Assembly (NCBI GenBank): GCA_944389495.1
Contig: CALXMN010000003.1
Coordinates: 74,862-138,861, forward strand
DNA length: 64,000 bases
Origin: an uncultured Alphaproteobacteria bacterium
GTDB taxonomy: Bacteria; Pseudomonadota; Alphaproteobacteria; Rs-D84
Direction of reading: 5' to 3'
A program made the position numbers and the translations under genes. The notes below the pieces were generated by a model. The model saw only the letters and a program-made list of their open reading frames with translations, did no database searches and was not told where the DNA came from. Below are positions 1 to 9,000 of the stretch, one piece after another. Every line of letters begins with the position of its first letter. The stretch's first letter is position 1.

Positions 1-81
1 GCCAATCGGATTCTTTACCGTATCCCACAGCGTACAAATTAATTTTTTACCATCACGCGCCGTAAATTTTATTTCCTGCAT
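1..81 (-). CDS. Alpha/beta-hydrolase-like protein, N-terminal fragment
   Basis: Only the first 27 codons lie in the window; the gene continues past the left edge. The start, MQEIKFTARDGKKL, resembles the first strands of alpha/beta hydrolases of the lysophospholipase or serine aminopeptidase S33 type, which often open with a short strand followed by DGxxL. No catalytic residue is visible, so the assignment rests on this short resemblance. It is the gene downstream of the flavoprotein at 154-1305 and is read in the same direction. Confidence 0.45.
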   Translation of the reverse strand, partial: MQEIKFTARDGKKLICTLWDTVKNPIG

Positions 82-153
82 AGAATAACAACCCTTGGTT
101 AAACGCAGTATACTTTTAATATTCTTGGATTTACACAGGTTTGTTTTCCATCA

Positions 154-1305
154 TTATGCATTTTGTCCGGCCACACGTCCACTGGCCCAGGCCCAATGCA
201 GGTTAAATCCCCCCAAATCGCCGGCAACATCTAAAACCTCGCCAACAAAGAACAGACCCGGGCACAGTTTTGATTCCATTGTTTTGGATGATATTTGCGA
301 TGTATCAACGCCGCCGCGTACAACTTCGGCGCTGGCCAGATTATGTAATTTAATATCTTTACGTGATATAAATATATTGTTTATGCGCCTTGCAATTTGT
401 GACAATTCATCGTTACGAAAATCTGCAATATGTCGGGTGTCCGGGCAAATCCATTTTGCAACCCGCACAGGAAGTATACCAGACAAAATACCGGCAACTG
501 TTTTTCGCCCATCCGATGTTTTCGCATTGCGCAGACATTCAAAAACATCGACATCTGGTGCAATATTTATAATTAAATTATCTTGGTCGCGAACAGTTGC
601 GCGATATATTGCCGGTCCACCGATGCCGAAATAGGTAAACAGCATTGAATCTTTAATTTTTTCTTTACCAACGGTTATTTGTGCATTAACAGAAATTCCG
701 GCCAGTTCGGGCGAAAAAGTATTTGTTGCGATTGCGCACAGGGCGGGGCGTACGGGGATAATTTTATGCCCAAATTTTTTTGCAATTTTATGTCCGAAAT
801 CAGACACACCCAGTGTTGCAAAAGATACGCCGCCTGTTGCGATAATAACAGATTGTGCCAAATAATCGCCGTGTGCGGTTGATACTGTAAAGTTTCCGGA
901 ATGCGGATTTATATCCGTAACAGTGGTTTTTACAAAAATATCTGTGCCGTGCGCATCACGCAACAGTGCGTTAACGACATCTTGTGCGCCATTCGCGCAA
1001 AAATATCGTCCCGCATCCTTTTCGACCAGTTTTATTTTATGCGCCCGTGCCCAGTTTAAAATATCATCTGGTTTAACACGCGCGATTGCACCGCGTACGA
1101 AGTTAGGGTTTTCGCCAAAATAGCGATTATACGCGACGGCGGAATTGGTAATGTTGCATCGTCCACCACCAGATGCCATAACTTTACGTGCGGGTACATT
1201 CCCCATCTCAAACATTGCCACGCGTCGACCACGTTCCACGGCCACGGCGGCCGCGGCCAAACCTGCGGCGCCCGCGCCAATAATAACAACATCGTATTGC
1301 TTCAT
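154..1305 (-). CDS. HI0933/YhiN-family FAD-dependent oxidoreductase
   Basis: Predicted cytosolic flavoprotein of the HI0933 (YhiN/BaiN-like) family. The Rossmann dinucleotide-binding motif GAGAAGLAAA lies near residues 10-20, followed by the family signature ASGGGRCNITN near residue 50 and a second glycine-rich FAD contact (ATGGVSFATLG) in the middle. The C-terminal GEVLDVAGDLGGFN closes the FAD site. About 383 residues, the normal family length. I start at the ATG giving MKQYDVVIIGAG because it sits right before the nucleotide-binding strand; an in-frame ATG three codons upstream (1314) is equally possible, since neither has a clear ribosome-binding site. The reaction of most members is not settled. 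Confidence 0.88.
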   Translation of the reverse strand: MKQYDVVIIGAGAAGLAAAAVAVERGRRVAMFEMGNVPARKVMASGGGRCNITNSAVAYNRYFGENPNFVRGAIARVKPDDILNWARAHKIKLVEKDAGRYFCANGAQDVVNALLRDAHGTDIFVKTTVTDINPHSGNFTVSTAHGDYLAQSVIIATGGVSFATLGVSDFGHKIAKKFGHKIIPVRPALCAIATNTFSPELAGISVNAQITVGKEKIKDSMLFTYFGIGGPAIYRATVRDQDNLIINIAPDVDVFECLRNAKTSDGRKTVAGILSGILPVRVAKWICPDTRHIADFRNDELSQIARRINNIFISRKDIKLHNLASAEVVRGGVDTSQISSKTMESKLCPGLFFVGEVLDVAGDLGGFNLHWAWASGRVAGQNA

Positions 1306-1341
1306 AATTGACATTGTATAATGATAAACTACAAAAATCTA

Positions 1342-1558
1342 TTGCTTGGGATAAATATTTTATATACACTATATACTGATACAGGGTGTTTCTGTATCGG
1401 GGTGTCGAAACCCGTTAAACTAGCGTCAGCGATTTGACGAAAAATGCTCCAACTGTTTGGGTTGGAGGGCTTGCGAATATATTGAATAAGCACACTATAC
1501 CTGATATAGCTATGAACCTCCAACCACCTTGAATTTGGTGGTTTTTGTTTTACCCAAA
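1342..1558 (+). ncRNA. Hairpin-rich leader or small RNA upstream of secreted-protein genes
   Basis: The intergenic stretch holds consecutive stem-loops: GATACAG/CTGTATC (1378-1398), a short GTCA/TGAC, CTCCAAC/GTTGGAG (1447-1467) and AACCACC/GGTGGTT (1522-1543). The last is followed at once by a T-rich run, so it looks like an intrinsic terminator, yet it ends only about 20 bases before the ribosome-binding site of the next gene. A promoter-like TTGCTT at 1342, with TACACT or TATACT about 17 bases later, precedes the stems. The element could be an attenuating leader or an independent small RNA. I do not recognise a named RNA family. Confidence 0.45.
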
Positions 1559-1575
1559 CACAAGGAGTGTTCACA

Positions 1576-1992
1576 ATGAAATCAAAAATATTAATCGCCG
1601 GATTGCTGTGCGCGGCCACAATTCCACCGGCGTTTGCCGTCACCAAATGCGTAAAATTACCATCATCAACAACAACGTGTACAAACCTTACCATCAGTGC
1701 CGATGACAATCAATCAAATGGGACTGCAAATTGTGACGGCGTAAATTTTGAGTTTGTTGGATTTTGCAGTTCGCGGGGCGGTTCAACCGGTACAACGGCC
1801 GCATTTCTTCCAGCGTCGAATACTAATAATATATATTGTTGGTGCAAAATGGTATCACCTGCGGTGTCGTCTTGGGTTCTTTACATGGATATGCCGGGTT
1901 CGGAATGCTATCGCGTTTGCCCTTACCAATGTGCGTATGCCATTAATGATGCATCTTTCCGGTCGGGAATGTTCGGCAGTCTGTCGGACTAA
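1576..1992 (+). CDS. Secreted Cys-containing protein, unknown
   Basis: 138 residues with a clear Sec signal peptide (MKSKILIAGLLCAATIPPAFA) and a mature part with about ten cysteines, suggesting disulfide bonds in the periplasm or outside the cell. An AAGGAG ribosome-binding site eight bases upstream fixes the ATG; a GTG three codons earlier overlaps that site and is rejected. I recognise no domain. The next gene starts 15 bases after the stop and also encodes a small secreted Cys protein, so the two are probably co-transcribed behind the hairpin leader. Confidence 0.7.
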   Translation: MKSKILIAGLLCAATIPPAFAVTKCVKLPSSTTTCTNLTISADDNQSNGTANCDGVNFEFVGFCSSRGGSTGTTAAFLPASNTNNIYCWCKMVSPAVSSWVLYMDMPGSECYRVCPYQCAYAINDASFRSGMFGSLSD

Positions 1993-2007
1993 ATGTGGGG
2001 TACAAAT

Positions 2008-2286
2008 ATGAAACGAATTTTTATATTATTTCTGACGATTGTGCCGATGGTGGCTATTGCCGCCGAACCATTCACATCGTGCCCATCGGGTTATGTCGCG
2101 GTGGTGGAAGAATATATGACAATTGCGGACGGTTCGTGTCCATCTGGATATACATCCATTGGCACAGAGGACGGTTGTTTAATATCGACGCCCGATGATT
2201 CGTGCATTATGTATGCCCCGGCATATACAGAATACACAGACACATACGGCACATATGAATTTACCGCCATTTGCCCGTTGGAATAA
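2008..2286 (+). CDS. Small secreted Cys-containing protein, unknown
   Basis: 92 residues with a short signal peptide (MKRIFILFLTIVPMVAIAAE) and a mature part containing five cysteines in CPSG-type contexts. GTGGGG seven bases before the ATG serves as the ribosome-binding site. The CPSGY motif occurs twice (near residues 25 and 45), so the mature protein may be two small Cys-paired units. The companion of the gene just upstream. Function unknown. Confidence 0.65.
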   Translation: MKRIFILFLTIVPMVAIAAEPFTSCPSGYVAVVEEYMTIADGSCPSGYTSIGTEDGCLISTPDDSCIMYAPAYTEYTDTYGTYEFTAICPLE

Positions 2287-2424
2287 TCCTGTCGGCAATA
2301 ATTACCCACGAAAATTACATTTTCGCAGGATAAAGTTCCCCGCTGTAAAGGTGTTGCGACTGCGTTGCTGGGGTAGTTTACAGATTATTGCACAACAACT
2401 CGGTAACTTTAGTTGCCGGGCAAG

Positions 2425-2900
2425 CACATTGTCATTGCTGACCGTGCATAAGCACGGTGCGGCAGTCTTCTTTTGTCATTCCCGCACCCCCAGAAGGGCG
2501 CACGCCCCCGACCGCGGCAATCTTCTCTTGTGTCATTGCGAGCCGTGCGTATGCACGGCGTGGCAATCCAGTTATAATATATACCACACACCCCTTGTCA
2601 TTGCGCGCCATCGCAGATGGCGTGGCAATCCATAATACGGTATTTGCCGCCGCAAATAAGGTTTATAATGACTGGATCGCCACGGTCGTTACACTCCCTC
2701 GCGATGACAAATCTGTATGCAGTTCACACCCAATCCTTGTCATTGCAAGGGAGGGGCACCCGGCATCTTCTCTTGTCATTGCGAGCGAAGCAATCCAGTA
2801 AAAAAGCCCAAGAATTATTCACATATCACATACTATCTTTTATCATTCACGTGCCTCAATCCTTGTCATTGCGAGCCACGTTAGTGGCGTGGCAATCCAT
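2425..2900. repeat. Cluster of GTCATTGCGAG/GGCAATCCA dispersed repeats
   Basis: About eight whole or partial copies of a short imperfectly palindromic element. Clear copies lie at 2531-2571, 2596-2632, 2774-2798 and 2864-2899, an inverted copy at 2671-2710, and decayed copies near 2429, 2473 and 2738. Each begins TGTCATTGCG, has a variable hairpin core, and ends GTGGCAATCCA or GCAATCCAG. The type is widespread as a non-coding REP/MITE-like repeat and is often mis-annotated as small proteins. No gene is supported inside it. Confidence 0.85.
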
Positions 2901-3240
2901 AGTAAAAAAACAGATTATATATCCGTCAAGGAGTAAAGTTACCATCTGATACAGAAAGCCGCGAACCCGTGATTTTCGTGTATGATTGGCGAGATGGGGA
3001 CCGTTGCTTTATTACCCAAATCGATGGCTGGCCAGAAAATAAAAACGCCCCGCAATACGCATCAGTATTATTATGCCAAATCTTGTTTAGCCCCCCCAGC
3101 AACGGGGGGGGGCGCGAGCTTGGCGGCGGCAACCGTACCAATAATAACATCATCATATCTTCGCATAAAGAATATTGTACATATAAGTAATAAAATTTGT
3201 GAATGTGGCTATTTTTTGCTATAATTACAAGTAATAATCA
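2901..3240. other. Intergenic stretch with a G/C-tract hairpin
   Basis: About 340 bases between the repeat cluster and the restriction-modification gene. The only structure I see is a run of C near 3092 followed by a run of G near 3107, which would fold back strongly, then CGCGAGCTTGGCGGCGGC. It may be a decayed dispersed repeat. No open reading frame has coding character, and an AT-rich promoter-like stretch (TATAATT near 3220) precedes the next gene. Confidence 0.4.
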
Positions 3241-3255
3241 AATTTGGGGTACGGT

Positions 3256-5967
3256 ATGAAAACAGCGCAAAATTTAATTGATTTTATTATAGAAAATGAA
3301 ATTGCAGATGTAGAAAATGGTAGAATTCATATAAATGATAATGAATTATCATTAGATACTAAGGAAAATAAATTTTCGATAAAAAATCTGGCAAGTACGG
3401 AACATAAAAGAATTTTCGACCTTACAACATTTGAAAATCACAGTGTAGTTATGCTGTTGATCAGTTTATTTAAACGCGGATATTCTGCAAAAAATATATC
3501 ATTGGAAAAACGCTGGGCGTCCGGTCGAACGACGTCTGATTATTTAGACGTTATGCTGAAAAATCCCGAAACCAATGATATTATTATGTTCGAGGTTAAA
3601 ACATATGACGAATTATCTAGGTTTTATTCGGATACCAGTAAACAAGATAAAATGGTACAATTGATTTCTTATATTATGCATCAGCCAAAAAATGTAAAAA
3701 TAGCCACATTTTATGCATATGATTTTGACACTAAAAAGCCGTATTTTAATAATATTTTTTGTGAAGAAATTTTAAACGAAGCGACTGACAGTGATGATTT
3801 TTACACGAGATGGAACAAGGTTTTTGATCACAGCAATTTTATTAAGCAAAATCCATTATGGAACACGACAAGACAAATAAAAAAATATAGCGATTTACAG
3901 GAAATAACAGATAGGGATACAAAAAATTTGTACTCTCAATTTTTGACGATATTAAGATTGAATTCGATTTCTGATAAACCTAATGCATTTATAAAAATGA
4001 TAAATTTGCTCTTATGTAAAATTGCTGATGAGACAAGAATGGATACAGATTTTAATATAATTAACCAATATAATGAAGAACATACTATACACGGTTTAAA
4101 ATTTCAATTTATAGATAAAACAGATACCCCGGAATCATTTATGAAAAGATTAAATGATTTGTACAAAGAAGGAATGAGCAAATACCTGGGCAAAGATATT
4201 GTTGAATACACCGATTCCGATGTAAATATTATATTAAACGGTAATAATACGCCACAAATTATGGAAATGATTAATGATTTAAGATTAAAGAAAGAACAAA
4301 ATTTTGCTTTTATAGAAGTGTATGATAATGATACATTTATTGAAAATTTTTATGTAGTACGTGAAATAGTAAAATTATTGGAAGGTTTTAAATTTAAATA
4401 TGATAAAAAACAAGTTTTTTTGGGTGATTTTTTTGAGGATTTATTAAATACTAGTCTAAAGCAAGAAGCAGGACAATTTTTCACGCCATATCCGTTGGTT
4501 GATTTTATGGTTAAATCAATAGGAATAGATTGGGTTATAAATAATAAAATACAAAATCAAGAAAAAGATTTTGTTCCTTCTATAATAGACTATGCCTGTG
4601 GTGCGGGACATTTTTTAATCAGTGCAATGGCCGAAATTCAAGAAATTATTTCTAGAAAAACAGAAGAAGATTTCCTTACTAAGGATCAAAAAAATAAATT
4701 TAATTCATATAAAAACAGTCCCTATGCGTTTGTAAGCAGGGATAAAATTATAGGAATAGAAAAAGACTATCGCTTGGCAAAAACCTCAAAAATAGCAACC
4801 TTTTTAAATGGTGACGGGGATGCCGCAATAATATCTGGTGACGGAATAAATAAATTTTCTGCCAAAGAATACACAAATACAATTTTATATTCTGAAGCGT
4901 CATCAATAAACAAATTTGATTTTGTTATTTCAAATCCCCCATATTCTGTGGCGGGTTTTATGCAAGCATTCAAGAAAAATAAAATAGATAAGAATTCTGG
5001 CACATTTTCGCTATTAACCCAAAATTTAAATAATAAAAGTTCAGATATAGAAACATATTTCGTTGAACGAACTTATCAATTATTAAAAAATAATGGCAGA
5101 GCAGCAATAATTTTACCGCAATCAATATTGTCCCAGGACAAATATTTACCAATGCGAAAATTTTTGCTTAAAAATTTCATAATAAAATCGATGTTGTTAA
5201 CTGCGGATATAACTTTCCTTGGTACAACAACTTCGCCAGTAGTTCTGTTTTTAGAAAAAAAGGCAACAAATAATTTGGATTATAACATTTTAATTTCTAT
5301 GTCCCCAAAATATTTAACACCGAATACAACTGGATTAAAACGCAAGGAAGAAGATTTCTTGGGATATAGTTTTTCGTCAAACAGATCAAAATCAGGAATA
5401 TCAATAAAACAAAATTCTGTTTTATTGGATGAATTGATGCCAATAACAAAAAGTTTTATCAATTCCGGATGTTGCGGAGACAATAGAAATACCAAGGTTG
5501 TAAAATTAAAGGATATTTTATTAAATTCAACAGATGCATATATTGGCGACATTTATCCAAAATATAAAAGGGCTTTAGGAAATCCTTTGAATAAATATTG
5601 TAAAATAAACAGTCGATCTGAACAAGATGTTACAAATCCTGTATACATAGAAATTGGCAATTTATCAAACCAACAATCAACAAAAAATAAAAAATCTAAT
5701 AGATTTTGTAAAAAGGGGGATATATTGATTTCGTCAATAACCCCAAGAAGAGATCAAATAGTTATTGCACAGAATGATTTTATGTTAACAAGTGCGATTT
5801 ATGTTTTGTCTGATTTTGAATCAGATAATATGCGTGACAGGGTTTTTAATGCCTTGCGTGAAGACCAGGCACTAGAACAAATGAATGCATTGTTAGACGG
5901 TTTTAAAATAACGTACGCTAAAATTAGTGATAAAAACCTATACAATAATGTGTTTATAAGAATATAA
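3256..5967 (+). CDS. Stand-alone restriction-methylation enzyme (type IIG-like)
   Basis: 903 residues combining nuclease and N6-adenine methyltransferase. The N-terminal region has a PD-(D/E)XK pattern: Asp98 in DYLDVML followed by E113-V-K115 in IIMFEVK. The methyltransferase follows with AGQFFTPYPLVDFM (about 405), SAM motif I DYACGAGHFL (about 443) and catalytic NPPY (about 560). The C-terminal 200 residues resemble an HsdS-type target-recognition half (KKGDILISS). It probably both cuts foreign DNA and methylates host DNA. No separate hsdS or hsdR is adjacent. The gene is much richer in A/T than its neighbours and lies beside a repeat cluster, suggesting transfer. The ATG at 3256 has GGGG six bases upstream; an in-frame TTG at 3244 is less likely. 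Confidence 0.82.
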   Translation: MKTAQNLIDFIIENEIADVENGRIHINDNELSLDTKENKFSIKNLASTEHKRIFDLTTFENHSVVMLLISLFKRGYSAKNISLEKRWASGRTTSDYLDVMLKNPETNDIIMFEVKTYDELSRFYSDTSKQDKMVQLISYIMHQPKNVKIATFYAYDFDTKKPYFNNIFCEEILNEATDSDDFYTRWNKVFDHSNFIKQNPLWNTTRQIKKYSDLQEITDRDTKNLYSQFLTILRLNSISDKPNAFIKMINLLLCKIADETRMDTDFNIINQYNEEHTIHGLKFQFIDKTDTPESFMKRLNDLYKEGMSKYLGKDIVEYTDSDVNIILNGNNTPQIMEMINDLRLKKEQNFAFIEVYDNDTFIENFYVVREIVKLLEGFKFKYDKKQVFLGDFFEDLLNTSLKQEAGQFFTPYPLVDFMVKSIGIDWVINNKIQNQEKDFVPSIIDYACGAGHFLISAMAEIQEIISRKTEEDFLTKDQKNKFNSYKNSPYAFVSRDKIIGIEKDYRLAKTSKIATFLNGDGDAAIISGDGINKFSAKEYTNTILYSEASSINKFDFVISNPPYSVAGFMQAFKKNKIDKNSGTFSLLTQNLNNKSSDIETYFVERTYQLLKNNGRAAIILPQSILSQDKYLPMRKFLLKNFIIKSMLLTADITFLGTTTSPVVLFLEKKATNNLDYNILISMSPKYLTPNTTGLKRKEEDFLGYSFSSNRSKSGISIKQNSVLLDELMPITKSFINSGCCGDNRNTKVVKLKDILLNSTDAYIGDIYPKYKRALGNPLNKYCKINSRSEQDVTNPVYIEIGNLSNQQSTKNKKSNRFCKKGDILISSITPRRDQIVIAQNDFMLTSAIYVLSDFESDNMRDRVFNALREDQALEQMNALLDGFKITYAKISDKNLYNNVFIRI

Positions 5968-5997
5968 AATTTAATGTCATTTGATTTAATTATAAGT

Positions 5998-6026
5998 AAA
6001 AATCCCGCTGGTTGGCGGGATTTTTA
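5998..6026. terminator. Bidirectional intrinsic terminator
   Basis: AATCCCGC/GCGGGATT stem with a six-base loop, T-run on the right and A-run on the left. It separates the convergent restriction-modification gene and the giant Cys-rich gene. Confidence 0.85.
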
Positions 6027-9000
6027 TTACCACATCGTATAACCGTCCTTACAGGTACGTACGCATTTCTTTCTGCTGTCGTCCCATATCATAGTTCCGG
6101 TTTCGTCTTCATACATTTCATCGACTGGACAAATTGGTACACACTCGTTATTTTCAAGGTTGTACAATTCGCCTTGGTACATACAGGCCGCGATTTCGCA
6201 TTCTTGGACATAACTGCTTGCCGCCAATTTGCCCAGAACGCTGTACTTATTCTTGCACTCGCCACACTGTTTTGCACGTTCGTTTGTTTGCGATGGGTCG
6301 CTTGTATATCCCGGATTGCACTGGGTTGCGATACATTCACCCCAATCGTTAAGCGTTGAATCCCATTCTTTGAATCCAGAACCGTTTTCAACGTTACAGG
6401 GTTGCATATCGGTCACACAGGCATTGGACGATATATGGAATCCATATTCGCATTCCTTGACCATACAGGAACCAAAGGTATTCTTTTTAAAGTCCCAAAC
6501 CTTTTCTGCATATACTGCATTCGGCACGGTGCATTCCTGGGTATTGGATTCACAGGCGTCACCATTCGGATGGAATCCTATTACACACTCTGCAACCTGA
6601 CATACACCGCCTTCCTTATAGGTTATTGCGTACTTGCGGTTACAGGGCTCGCACACACCATCCTTCATTTCATAGCCCGGGTTACAGGACGTTTCCACAC
6701 AAACCCCATCAATAATTTCGCACGGATTTCCTGATTCCGATCTGCCTTCGTATTCGCATTCGTTTGGATAGAATGCTTTGTCGTTTACAGGAACCGCAGT
6801 ACCATTGATGACATCGTATGGTTCGCATATTTGATAGCAACCACTTTCGTCCTTGGCACCCGGCAACGAGAATTCCCAGTCACCATCACCCAAATCGGCA
6901 CAGGACTTTACGTCATCGCCCGGGTTTTCTGGGTCGGTTTCGCCGTCACAGAAACTGCCTTCGGGACATTCGACGCACTGTCCGTTATCCAGGGTGTATC
7001 CCGCCGCACAGCGTCTGATTTCACAGGTGTCTTGTGCGCCATAGTAATCGCGTCCATCCATTGCCGCGGCATTTTCGGCCAACGCACATTCGCGATAGCA
7101 CATTGCCACGTCATTGGTCCCCGCATCAGATTCTGTATACTGGCCATCGGTCAGTTCTGCACAGGTGTGTTGTTCGCCTTCGTCACAGACACTGCCTTCT
7201 GGACAGTTGATGCATTCGCCATCCACCAGCGAGAATCCTTCGTCACAGGTGGTTACGTTACACGTCTGACAGTTCAAACTATAACTCTTATTATTGTTGT
7301 CATAGTTACAGGTCTGTATACCTGCGCCATTCTCGATTGTGCACGCAATATCTTCGCGATAGCATTCAGATACATCTGCACTGGTTGCGGTTTCAGTTGT
7401 TCCCTCGTCCGGACAGGCATAGCGTGTCATATCGACCACCGGGCTGTAATTTCCGACACCGACCGCGGTACAATCCGTTTGCAAACTCGGGTCATAGTAA
7501 TATCCTGCGTCACAACTGGTAATGGTAATATCTTCACAGGATGACGCATATACCGCATCGTCGCCTTCGCCACTGGTATAGTAACACATTTGTTCACCTG
7601 CGCCGTGTTCTGCGACATATGGACGACCGTCCTTGTTGCACAACAGGATGCTTTCCGCCGTTGTTGAGTCTGTTTTACCATCGGCCGGGCATTCATAGCG
7701 ATTAATGTCATCCTTTTCGCTATAGAAGTTATTACCAACCTCGCTGCAGTCAATGTCGCTTGTATCGGCCAGATAGTATCCTGCACGACAGGCGTCTATC
7801 TTTTGGCTGTCGCATTCGCGTGCATAGATTGCCGATGTACCTTCGCCACTGGAATAGAAGCAACGTTGTGTTCCCGAACCGTTTGTTGCCGTGTACGGTT
7901 GTCCGGTTTTAAAGCATTCTTGGATGCTTGCGGCCGTTTCCGTTTCAGTGTCGCCACTGTTCGGACAGGTGTGACGTTCAAGTTCTTCATCCTCGCTATA
8001 GTTACCGTGTCCAACCACCGCACAGTCTGTCGCGTCGGCATTTTCGCGCCAGTATCCTGCGTCGCACATATCTATTACAATATCACGACAATTTGAACTG
8101 TACGATGATTCGCCTGTATCCCAATCACAGGTCTGGGTACCAGAACCGTGGACCGCATTGTAATCCAGTTTGGTCTTGTAACAGGCCGCCGCACTGGTGG
8201 AACCTGCAACCGACAATCCGCTTTGCGGGCAGGGCGTTTGACCTTCTGGGGTACCACTATCGGTTTCAAAATTACCACCTTCGCAATAGTGGTTTGCGCC
8301 ACATTTATTACACTGGGTGCCGGTGCCGCTGTAATACGTTCCCGCATCACAGTGTATCAGCCCCGTCGACCATCTGGCATATATGGTTGCCGGTTCGGTC
8401 GTCGTAAAGGTTAGGGCTTTATCGCTGGTCTGGAATGCGCCGGCCGCGTTGACGATTTGTTCGCCACCGGATTGCGCGCTGTAATATCCAACGAATTCAT
8501 AACCTGTTTTTGTTGGCACTTTGGTCAGGGACTGTATGGCCGCATCTGCCGCCTGGTTGCTGAACCAACCTGTTGCGTATTTCAGATACACGGTATCAGG
8601 CGCGCCATTTGTTGTGGCATTTTGATGATCCAGTTTTACCGTATATACATTCGGGGACCACGCCGCATACAGTGTTGTTGCCGTACCGTTTGCAGATATA
8701 TTGGCCGTTGTATGCTGGCCCGCATAGTAGCAGGGGGCTGTGCCATCGGCGCCAATACACCATTTGTTTTCATTTTTGTATCCCGGACGGCTAAGTGCAC
8801 TGTTGGCGGGTAAATCGCATCCTGCATTAAATGTACAGGTTACAGTTGCACTGACATTACCGGTACCACCATTTTTATCCAGCGTCACGACATACTGGTT
8901 CGCCGCGCACGATGGGTTTTCAGATTTGTTGTTTTCAGGCGTATAACCGGTTTCACAGGTAATAGTGTATTCACAGGCCTTATATTCATCCGGGCTGATT

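Noticed and set aside
1329-1709. 126-codon minus-strand frame over the hairpin leader
   Set aside because: It overlaps a signal-peptide gene with a good ribosome-binding site and reads through the stem-loops; composition is not protein-like.
2425-2900. CRISPR array
   Set aside because: The repeats are unevenly spaced, differ in length, occur in both orientations and have no cas gene nearby.
2195-2949. Open frames of 60-150 codons across the repeat cluster
   Set aside because: Their translations are just the palindromic repeat in different frames (for example CHCEP or VIASEAIQ-like strings) and break between copies.
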